This document shows positions 5,924 through 11,305 of a DNA stretch of 11,305 nt, piece after piece (the stretch's first letter is position 1; each line of letters opens with the position of its first letter). The notes beneath the pieces are model-generated. The model saw nothing but the letters and a program-made list of their open reading frames with translations. It did no database searches and had not been told where the DNA came from. The position numbers were made by a program, and so were the translations under genes. Origin of the DNA: Bacillota bacterium (GTDB lineage Bacteria; Bacillota; Bacilli; Alicyclobacillales; Alicyclobacillaceae); contig JAKAXI010000032.1 in assembly GCA_021816665.1 (NCBI GenBank), forward strand, positions 1 to 11,305. Reading direction: 5' to 3'.

Positions 5924-7114
5924 TCAGTTGAAGCGCAGACGCTTCTTTCGAACTGCAACGGAGAGTGCAATGCCAATCGCCATGTAATCGATGATGAGCG
6001 AACTGCCGCCATAACTGATAAACGGCAGCGTGATGCCGGTTGCTGGACTCAAGTACATATCCATGCCGATGTTCTCGAACACCTGGAAGGCAAACATGCC
6101 GACGATGCCAATCACGATGTAAGTGCCGAATGTATCGCGAGCGGTGGCCGCAATTCGAGTCATGCGGTAGAAGACGACAAGAAACATGAGCACAAGAACA
6201 CTCGCGCCCACAAAACCAAACTCTTCACCGATACCAGTGAAGATGTAGTCAGTCCACTGGTTTGGCACCCATCCCCCACTCGTCTCAATTCCGCTGAATA
6301 ATCCCTCGCCGAAGATCTGCCCGGAGCCAATCGCCATCTGCGAGTAGTGCACTGCGTATCCGCTGCTGTTCAGAGCCGTGTTCGGATTGAGCCAGGTGAT
6401 GATGCGTTCGAGCTGAAACTGGTGGATGATTTTATGCTTGACCAGAAAGTTGTGCGTCAAGAAGTACGTCGCCTGGTGCGGGTACTGTACTGCTGCGACT
6501 GTGATGCCGCCGATGACGATCACCATGATGAGTGACAGCACGATGAACTGCGACCGCTTTACGTAAGCAGCCACCAGCGTCATGAAGATCGCAAAGATGA
6601 CAAGCGCCTGCCCAAGAGCTGGCTCTTTGTAAATGAGCCCAAAGGGTACGATCATCAAAATCCACATCGGCCATGTCTTGACGAAGCGGTAATCCGGCAA
6701 CTCAGCTTCGTCGTTGTCGGCCATGAGGCGCGCGACGACGAGGATGAGCGCCAGCTTCATCAACTCGGACGGTTGAAACTCGAGTGGACCGAGCGGGATC
6801 CAACTGTGTGCCCCGGCCACTCTCGGCATAGCGTACACAGCGAGCAACAAAAACAAGGTCACTCCGTAGATCCACCAGCTGTACTTACGCAGCACCTGGT
6901 AATCGACGACGGTCATGACAAACATCATGATAATCCCGAGCACCTCAAAGGCAATCTGCTTTGTCAACACATGGGGTGGGACGGTACCGTTTGGCGCCGT
7001 CGGTTTTCCGTAGGTCACCGCGAGCAATACAAGGCAGCCGTATCCGGCCAGCAGAACCATCATCCCAATGAGCGTGAAGTCCAGTTGTCTAAAATTCCTG
7101 CGCAAAATATCCAC
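5924..7114 (-). CDS. rodA: RodA-type SEDS peptidoglycan glycosyltransferase
   Basis: Polytopic membrane protein of 396 residues that polymerises lipid II during cell elongation with a partner class B PBP. About ten hydrophobic helices are evident. SEDS motifs: SWIPLGPLEFQPSEL (105-118), QWTDYIFTGIGEEFGFVG with the catalytic-type Asp D289, and FENIGM followed by SPATGITLPFISYGGSSL near the end, the wording typical of RodA rather than FtsW. The usual QPDLG motif reads KEPALG (163-168), so the conserved Asp is missing. The GTG at 7114 is chosen because AGGAGG lies 7 nt before it; the open frame extends 19 codons further without such a site. It is preceded by a likely sigma-A promoter (7199-7227) and followed by a small gene and the aminotransferase gene. 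RodA versus another SEDS paralogue is inferred from motif wording. Confidence 0.9.
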   Translation of the reverse strand: MDILRRNFRQLDFTLIGMMVLLAGYGCLVLLAVTYGKPTAPNGTVPPHVLTKQIAFEVLGIIMMFVMTVVDYQVLRKYSWWIYGVTLFLLLAVYAMPRVAGAHSWIPLGPLEFQPSELMKLALILVVARLMADNDEAELPDYRFVKTWPMWILMIVPFGLIYKEPALGQALVIFAIFMTLVAAYVKRSQFIVLSLIMVIVIGGITVAAVQYPHQATYFLTHNFLVKHKIIHQFQLERIITWLNPNTALNSSGYAVHYSQMAIGSGQIFGEGLFSGIETSGGWVPNQWTDYIFTGIGEEFGFVGASVLVLMFLVVFYRMTRIAATARDTFGTYIVIGIVGMFAFQVFENIGMDMYLSPATGITLPFISYGGSSLIIDYMAIGIALSVAVRKKRLRFN

Positions 7115-7198
7115 AGGGAGCCTCCTGATACAAAACGCCGACTCTGTCAGCGTGTGTTGGGTGAACAGCACCTTTGGGTCAACAGCCTAGTGTTTCTT

Positions 7199-7227
7199 AT
7201 TATCCCGGATTTGCGGCGTCTGGTCTA
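7199..7227 (-). promoter_or_regulatory. Predicted sigma-A promoter for rodA
   Basis: Minus-strand TAGACC (4 of 6) is followed by 17 nt and GATAAT (5 of 6). Transcription would start near 7192, leaving a leader of about 78 nt before the GTG at 7114. The leader holds a GGTG-ctgtt-CACC inverted repeat of unknown meaning. The match is fair, not strong. Confidence 0.42.
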
Positions 7228-7235
7228 CCTTCCAA

Positions 7236-7265
7236 TTGATAACTTCTGTCTAACCCGCGGACAAT
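7236..7265 (+). promoter_or_regulatory. Weak candidate promoter for the glycine-rich small protein
   Basis: TTGATA is followed by 18 nt and GACAAT (4 of 6 to the -10 consensus), about 65 nt before the ATG at 7332. It lies back to back with the rodA promoter in the divergent gap 7115-7331. A sporulation promoter is equally possible; the match is weak. Confidence 0.27.
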
Positions 7266-7331
7266 CTGTGCATTCGCCGCGACAATCGGGCCGATGCCCC
7301 ATAGACTGTGGCAGAAAGGAGGCAGATGTCC

Positions 7332-7661
7332 ATGATCAAGCGCGATGATGTGACGTCGCTCGTCGGCAAACAGGTTTCCTGCCACACCCACTTTGGGGTG
7401 TTTCACGGCGTCATCGTCCACTGCACGGAGGAACACATCATTCTTGCACCGATGTTTGCACACCACGTACCTGCTGGACCGGCGCCATACCCCATACACG
7501 CCCGCACCGACGATGCGCAAGGTCGGTGGGGACCGGGTGGTTACGGACCAGGCCCGGGCGGACCAGGCGGTCCCGGTGGACCTGGTGGAGGCGGTTGGCA
7601 CATTGCCGTGCCACTCGCTGCCATTATCGGTGTCACCGCGATCGGTATGCACTGGTTCTAA
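7332..7661 (+). CDS. Small protein with collagen-like Gly-Pro repeat and C-terminal membrane segment
   Basis: A 109-residue protein of unknown function. Residues 1-45 look like a small beta-barrel (SH3/Sm-like pattern: VGKQVSCHTHFGVFHGVIVHCTEEHIILAPM), rich in histidine. Residues 46-66 are Pro/Ala-rich, residues 67-88 are a low-complexity Gly-Pro-Gly-Gly run, and residues 91-105 are a hydrophobic segment ending in GMHWF. The ATG at 7332 is chosen over the ATG at 7326 because AAAGGAGG is 9 nt from the former and only 3 nt from the latter. It stands alone in front of the FtsW-type gene (103 nt) and diverges from rodA. Glycine-rich, histidine-rich small proteins of this make-up are common among spore coat proteins, but that is only a suggestion. 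Confidence 0.75.
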   Translation: MIKRDDVTSLVGKQVSCHTHFGVFHGVIVHCTEEHIILAPMFAHHVPAGPAPYPIHARTDDAQGRWGPGGYGPGPGGPGGPGGPGGGGWHIAVPLAAIIGVTAIGMHWF

Positions 7662-7764
7662 TCGTGCGAGCGCCACCTTCTCGTGTGGTCACTCAGCAGG
7701 GGATTTGCGATGAGCGTCGAATTCTTCCCTGATTGTGGGACACTGCATAAGGAAGGTGGCGCAC

Positions 7765-9348
7765 TTGCAAGCAGAACGGCACCAGCCCGACTACATCCTG
7801 CTGTTTACTGTGGTCATTCTGTGCGCGGTCGGTGTCGTCACAGTTTACTCGGCGAGCACATATTTCGCTTTAGACAGCGGTCTTGCTCCAAACCACTACG
7901 CGGTTAGACAGTTGATTGCCTCATTTCTTGGCTTGGCACTCATGTTCGGTGTCGCCCAAATTAGCTACACCGTTTGGTATCGCTGGGCCCCTCGGTTCAT
8001 GTTCGGCGTTCTGGGGCTGTTGACCCTGGTTCTTATTCCGGGCATTGGCATATCCAAACTGGGCGGCCGCCGCTGGCTCGGCCACGGCAGTCTGACCTTT
8101 CAGCCGTCCGAGTTCGCGCTCATCATTTTAGCTATCTATCTGGCGTTCTTTTTTAGCAAGCAAGTTACATTTGCTGACGATTTTCGCCGCGGACTCCTGC
8201 CGGCGTTGGTTGTCACCGGACTCAACTTCGGACTCGTTTTTCTGGAGCCCGACATGGGGACTGCGTTGACCCTCCTCGGAATCGGCCTCATTGTCGCGAT
8301 TGCGTCCGGAGCGCGTCTGAAACCACTGCTGATTTTCATCGGAGCTGCCTTTCCCGTCTTGTTGGGACTGGCCCTTGGCTCCCATTATCGCTCAAGCCGG
8401 ATCACGGCGTTTTTGCACCCTTTTCCAGAAACTGCGAGCACGTACCAGCTGTTACAAGGCTGGACTGCGATCACCAACGGTGGACTGTTTGGTCGCGGCT
8501 TTGGCATGAGCATTGAGAAGACTGGGTATTTGCCTGTCCCGCACATCGATTTCATTTTCCCCGTCTTTGTCGAGGAGTGGGGCGTTGTTGGGGCCATGGC
8601 CCTGTTGACGGTGTTTGGTGTCTTGATTTGGCGTGGGTTTTGGATCGCGCGACACGCCAAAGACCGGTTTGGCGCGGTGCTCGCGGTCGGTCTCACGTCC
8701 ATTATTACGGTGGGCGCGTTTATCAACCTAGGTGCCGTTACCGGCCTGTTACCTGTGACAGGCATTCCGCTCCCCTTTATCAGTTATGGCGGAACGTCTC
8801 TGGTGATGAGTCTGCTCGCGATGGGAATGCTGCTCTCGATCTCGCGCTACACACTTGACGAGATCCCCGAGTCAGATGAACTGGCAACGGTCATCGAGGT
8901 CAGCGAAGCGCGCGAGCGCCTTGCGGCTCGCAGTGGATTTTCAACTGCCAAAGATCGCTCAAAGCAACGTGTAGCGTCTGTCGAGCGCCTTCGCCCAAAG
9001 CGCACTTCCAACAAACGTGCACCGAGCCACGGCACATGGCGAGCTTCGGACGAAGTGGCAGCGACGCGAGAGAAGGCGAGTAAGAGTCGCGCCACGCGCA
9101 GTACAGCGAAGCGCGCCACCTCGTCCACTGCACGCGGTTCTTGGTCCGGTACCCGCTCTTCCGCGAAGGGATCGGAGATCTCACGTAGCCGCGCCAGTGG
9201 TCAGTCAACCCGGACGTCGGACCGAAACAGCAACTATCGGTCGACGAATCAATCGGGCATGACTTGGCGTGAACGCAATCAACGCGGTCAGGAACTGCGC
9301 CGAGACAAGCCCGGTTCGAAAAAGAGTTTGTTCCGAAGGGATCGGTGA
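7765..9348 (+). CDS. ftsW: FtsW/SpoVE-type SEDS glycosyltransferase with long basic C-terminal tail
   Basis: Polytopic membrane peptidoglycan polymerase of about 527 residues, expected to work at the septum (FtsW) or spore cortex (SpoVE) with a class B PBP. Motifs: PDYILL then VYSAS in the first helix, LTFQPSEF (110-117), EPDMGTAL (161-168), PHIDFIFPVFVEEWG with the catalytic-type Asp D262, and LPVTGIPLPFISYGGTSL (329-346). The SEDS core ends near residue 365. Residues about 375-527 form a Ser/Arg/Thr/Lys/Ala-rich, highly basic and probably disordered cytoplasmic tail that family members usually lack. The TTG at 7765 is favoured because AAGGAAGGTGG stands before it and the chain then begins like Bacillus FtsW/SpoVE; GTG at 7756 or 7735 are alternatives. 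The MBL gene follows closely. FtsW versus SpoVE is undecided. Confidence 0.9.
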   Translation: MQAERHQPDYILLFTVVILCAVGVVTVYSASTYFALDSGLAPNHYAVRQLIASFLGLALMFGVAQISYTVWYRWAPRFMFGVLGLLTLVLIPGIGISKLGGRRWLGHGSLTFQPSEFALIILAIYLAFFFSKQVTFADDFRRGLLPALVVTGLNFGLVFLEPDMGTALTLLGIGLIVAIASGARLKPLLIFIGAAFPVLLGLALGSHYRSSRITAFLHPFPETASTYQLLQGWTAITNGGLFGRGFGMSIEKTGYLPVPHIDFIFPVFVEEWGVVGAMALLTVFGVLIWRGFWIARHAKDRFGAVLAVGLTSIITVGAFINLGAVTGLLPVTGIPLPFISYGGTSLVMSLLAMGMLLSISRYTLDEIPESDELATVIEVSEARERLAARSGFSTAKDRSKQRVASVERLRPKRTSNKRAPSHGTWRASDEVAATREKASKSRATRSTAKRATSSTARGSWSGTRSSAKGSEISRSRASGQSTRTSDRNSNYRSTNQSGMTWRERNQRGQELRRDKPGSKKSLFRRDR

Positions 9349-9353
9349 TTTGT

Positions 9354-10310
9354 GTGACTAAAAATCTTCCCCCAAGCCCCGTCTCGCTCGGCGACAATGT
9401 GTGGATGATCGACCTCTTGGAGCAAGGGGTTCCGTATCGTACGGCCGCCTACTTGATTCAGGATGACCAACCGACGCTCATTGAAACCGGGTCGTCACTG
9501 TCGCACGACTTGCTCGTGGCGGCTCTTGCCGAACTCGGAGTGAAGCCGACTGACCTTGCGTACGTCATTGTCACGCACGTCCACCTCGATCACGCAGGTG
9601 GCGCCGGGCACATGATGCAAGCCGCGAGAAATGCGACACTCGTCTGTCATCCGCGTGCGGGGCGTCACATGGTCGACCCGAGTAAGCTGTGGGGAGGCGC
9701 CGAGCAGGTGTACGGCGAGCAACTCGCAAAACTGTTCGGTTCCATCATCCCTGTACCGTCTGAGCGAGTTCTCATTCGCGATCATGAAGAGACACTGTCG
9801 ATTGGCTCACGCACATTGACCTTTTACGATTCTCCCGGGCACGCCAAGCACCACTTTACGATTTTCGACGACCTGGCGCGAGTGCTCTACGCAGGGGACG
9901 CGCTTGGGATTTTCTACCCGACAGGCTTTACTGGCTGGGACTATGAGTGGGTGATGCCCTCGACATCTCCGACGGACTTTGACCCGGAAGCGATCCGTCA
10001 GACCGTGACGACCCTGAAAGACATCCCGTTCGACTGGGCCTATCACGCTCACTTCGGCAAATCCCCGAAGGACAACGCTCTGCGGGAAACACTGCGAATT
10101 GGCGAAGCGTGGGGAAAACTCGCGGACGACTTGTACACACCGAACCTGTCCGTGGCGACACTCGCGGATGCGCTGCGCGCCTGGGTGCGCGAAGACTTCC
10201 TGAATCACGGTTTTGACCCGGGGGCAGACCTCTCTGTACTCGACATGGACATGACCATCAACGCCATGGGGCTGTTGGTCTACGAACAGCGCAAACACCG
10301 CTTGGTCTGA
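9354..10310 (+). CDS. MBL-fold metallo-hydrolase
   Basis: A 318-residue cytoplasmic metallo-beta-lactamase-fold hydrolase. Metal ligands visible: THVHLDHAGG with H75, H77, D79 and H80, H163 in SPGHAKHH, D182 in YAGDALG, and H233 in YHAHFGKSP. These are the full set for a binuclear zinc or iron site. The N-terminal VSLGDNVWMIDL---PYRTAAYLI and ETGSS strands are typical of the fold. The C-terminal 80 residues are mostly helical and specific to this subfamily. The substrate cannot be deduced. The GTG at 9354 lies 10 nt after GAAGGGA, whereas the GTG at 9345, overlapping the stop of the preceding gene, is only 3 nt from it. The 5-nt gap indicates coupling to the FtsW-type gene. No plus-strand terminator was seen after its stop. 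Confidence 0.9.
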   Translation: MTKNLPPSPVSLGDNVWMIDLLEQGVPYRTAAYLIQDDQPTLIETGSSLSHDLLVAALAELGVKPTDLAYVIVTHVHLDHAGGAGHMMQAARNATLVCHPRAGRHMVDPSKLWGGAEQVYGEQLAKLFGSIIPVPSERVLIRDHEETLSIGSRTLTFYDSPGHAKHHFTIFDDLARVLYAGDALGIFYPTGFTGWDYEWVMPSTSPTDFDPEAIRQTVTTLKDIPFDWAYHAHFGKSPKDNALRETLRIGEAWGKLADDLYTPNLSVATLADALRAWVREDFLNHGFDPGADLSVLDMDMTINAMGLLVYEQRKHRLV

Positions 10311-10353
10311 AAAATAAACTCCTCGGGCCAAGCACTAAAGTCTCAAAGTAAGC

Positions 10354-10400
10354 AAAAAGGGGTCGACCCCCAGTGCAAGCTTACACTGGCGGGGCGACCC
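10354..10400 (-). terminator. Intrinsic terminator, minus strand
   Basis: On the minus strand the arms 10384-10400 and 10360-10375 pair over 15 bp (GGGTCG, CCCC and CAGTG blocks with small bulges of GC on one side and T on the other) around the 8-nt loop TAAGCTTG, followed directly by CTTTTT. It would end transcripts coming from msrC or from the candidate RNA. No T tract follows the hairpin on the plus strand, so it is not obviously bidirectional. Confidence 0.75.
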
Positions 10401-10545
10401 ATCTGTTGTAAACGCAGTTGGATACACCAACTGCCCGTCCTGTCTCGTTGTCGATTCGAGCATCGACACACCCTCAACGAGAAACGTGGCCTCAGGTAGC
10501 GCTCGCTAAAGTTCTTGCTGCAGTTCTGTGAGCACCGAGCGAGTA
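10354..10545 (-). ncRNA. Candidate structured small RNA or long structured 3' UTR
   Basis: This stretch lies in the 290-base gap between two convergent genes and has no coding signs. Read on the minus strand it holds four consecutive inverted repeats: CTCGCT/AGCGAG (10538-10543 with 10502-10507), TCTCGTTG/CAACGAGA (10475-10482 with 10443-10450) enclosing GTCGAT/ATCGAC, GCAGTTGG-tgtat-CCAACTGC type 8-bp hairpin (10414-10434), and the terminator hairpin with T tract. It matches no RNA family I know: tmRNA, SRP RNA and RNase P signatures are absent. I saw no clear promoter, so it may be the processed 3' end of the msrC transcript. Confidence 0.38.
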
Positions 10546-10600
10546 GTTTCCGGGATCAAAATCGCGAAAAACAGGCGTCTACTTGCCTCCCCGCGCACGG

Positions 10601-11113
10601 TCACGCTTGTATCGACTGCTTGAACTGCACGGAATCCGTCAAAGCGCGAACCACGAGTTCCAGCCCTTCTGCGTCCGCGTTGTCAAACCGCCCTGGCGAC
10701 GGGCTGTCGATGTCGAGTACCCCAATCAATTCGCCCGCTTGCACGATCGGCACCACCACTTCAGACCGAGACGCCGCGTCACAGGCGATGTGCCCTGGAA
10801 AGGCGAACACATCCGGGACGACCTGCGTTGTTCTGGTGTCGGCTGCTGTACCGCAGACGCCTTTGCCAAGCCCAATTCGGATACACGCTGGCTTGCCTTG
10901 GAATGGTCCAAGCACGAGCTCCTGTTCGGCCGCATGCCACAGGTAAAACCCGACCCAGTTGATGTCGTTCAGGTGTAAGTTTAACAAGGCAGAGAGGTTG
11001 GACAGGTTGGCGATCACATCTGGCTCACCGGCCAGCAAGTGCCGTGTTTCTTGTGCTACGCTTTCATAGAACGAAGTTTTGTTCGGCTCATCAATGCGGG
11101 TTGTTTCAAACAC
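10601..11113 (-). CDS. msrC: Free methionine-(R)-sulfoxide reductase (GAF domain)
   Basis: Cytoplasmic GAF-domain enzyme of 170 residues that reduces free methionine-(R)-sulfoxide, using thioredoxin, as part of oxidative stress defence (YebR/MsrC in E. coli, YtsP in Bacillus). The three functional cysteines are present at C77 (KPACIRI), C87 (GKGVCGTAA) and C111 (GHIACDAASRSEVVVPI); their spacings of 10 and 24 residues equal those of E. coli Cys84, Cys94 and Cys118. DINWVGFYLW and GVLDIDSP are further family signatures. The GTG at 11113 is chosen since AAAGGAGG lies 5 nt upstream and inside the longer open frame that begins at 11143. It is monocistronic, divergent from the gene at 11260, and probably ends at the terminator 10354-10400 or shortly after its stop. 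Confidence 0.93.
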   Translation of the reverse strand: MFETTRIDEPNKTSFYESVAQETRHLLAGEPDVIANLSNLSALLNLHLNDINWVGFYLWHAAEQELVLGPFQGKPACIRIGLGKGVCGTAADTRTTQVVPDVFAFPGHIACDAASRSEVVVPIVQAGELIGVLDIDSPSPGRFDNADAEGLELVVRALTDSVQFKQSIQA

Positions 11114-11153
11114 ACTCCCGCCTCCTTTCTCCATGCAGGACAAACACCTCTAT

Positions 11154-11159
11154 AGTATA
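11154..11159 (-). promoter_or_regulatory. Candidate -10 element for msrC
   Basis: TATACT on the minus strand (5 of 6 to the consensus) about 40 nt before the GTG at 11113. No good -35 hexamer stands at 16-18 nt, so the call is tentative. Confidence 0.3.
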
Positions 11160-11174
11160 ATCCACTGCAGGAAA

Positions 11175-11203
11175 TTGCTTAGACGAGCGACGCTGTGCAT
11201 AAT
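11175..11203 (+). promoter_or_regulatory. Predicted sigma-A promoter for the right-end gene
   Basis: TTGCTT, a 17-nt spacer and CATAAT (5 of 6) would start transcription near 11210, about 50 nt before the ATG at 11260. The placement diverges from msrC. Confidence 0.5.
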
Positions 11204-11259
11204 GCACGACAGTATGCCGCAAGCGACCCTGTTACGCCGCTCCAGAAAGGATTTGAGTT

Positions 11260-11305
11260 ATGGATCCGCTCTTCCTCCTCGCCGTGTGGATAGGTAAGTT
11301 GGAGA
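11260..11305 (+). CDS. Start of a gene, possibly MurT (Mur ligase family), truncated by window end
   Basis: An ATG preceded by AAAGGA at 7 nt opens a frame that runs off the window after 15 codons (MDPLFLLAVWIGKLE). The LAVWIGKL segment resembles the N-terminus of Firmicutes MurT, which with GatD amidates lipid II glutamate, as I recall it. Fifteen residues cannot prove this. The upstream promoter at 11175-11203 and the good ribosome binding site support a real gene. Confidence 0.5.
   Translation, partial: MDPLFLLAVWIGKLE

Noticed and set aside
7710..7907. Plus-strand frame starting MSVEFFPDCGTLHKEGG, with AGGGGA 7 nt before its ATG, overlapping the start of the FtsW-type gene.
   Set aside because: Most of it lies out of frame inside the ftsW coding region, only one CxxC-like half is present, and the composition is that of a shadow frame. 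The good ribosome binding site leaves a small chance of a short leader peptide.
10450..10467. GTCGAT-n6-ATCGAC with TTCGA-like loop, resembling a tRNA T arm.
   Set aside because: The loop length is wrong and no acceptor, D or anticodon arm is present around it; no tRNA can be drawn.
10567..10588. Possible terminator directly after msrC on the minus strand: AGGC/GCCT stem followed by GTTTTT.
   Set aside because: The stem is only 4 bp with an 8-nt loop; too weak to call when a far stronger terminator lies at 10354-10400.

Overview
The window looks like chromosomal DNA of an endospore-forming Bacillota, most likely a moderately GC-rich member of the Bacilli such as the Alicyclobacillus group. 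This is inferred from family content: a SpoIID/LytB-domain protein, a YwhD homologue, a SpeA-type arginine decarboxylase close to that of Bacillus, two SEDS glycosyltransferases, and strong AGGAGG-type ribosome binding sites often followed by GTG or TTG starts. No phage, IS, CRISPR, tRNA or rRNA was seen.

Left block (1-2811, minus strand): a promoter at 2783-2811 (GTGACA, 17 nt, TAGAAT) reads into ywhD, speA and a ClC chloride channel/transporter whose C-terminus lies outside the window. ywhD and speA overlap by ATGA, and only 30 nt separate speA from the ClC gene, so this is a likely operon. The leader carries a perfect hairpin.

Second block (2884-4349, plus strand): a small exported SpoIID-like protein, then an exported protein with a proline-rich linker and a C-terminal beta-sandwich-type domain. 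Their operon meets the next one tail to tail, with overlapping stop codons.

Third block (4346-7227, minus strand): rodA, an unrecognised 84-residue protein, and an MtnE-type aminotransferase. A hairpin containing an anti-Shine-Dalgarno sequence sits just before the aminotransferase gene. A probable sigma-A promoter precedes rodA.

Fourth block (7236-10310, plus strand, divergent from rodA): a small protein with a collagen-like glycine/proline repeat and a C-terminal membrane segment, a second SEDS protein (FtsW/SpoVE type) with a 150-residue basic disordered tail, and an MBL-fold hydrolase 5 nt downstream.

Right end: 10311-10600 has no gene but holds a row of strong inverted repeats ending in a minus-strand intrinsic terminator, a candidate small RNA. 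Then come the free methionine-(R)-sulfoxide reductase gene (minus) and, diverging from it, the first 15 codons of a plus-strand gene, possibly murT.

The main themes are cell envelope and peptidoglycan assembly (two SEDS proteins, SpoIID-like, perhaps MurT), amino acid and polyamine metabolism, and oxidative repair of methionine. The most unusual items are the structured intergenic region at 10354-10545 and the possible translational switch in front of the aminotransferase gene.
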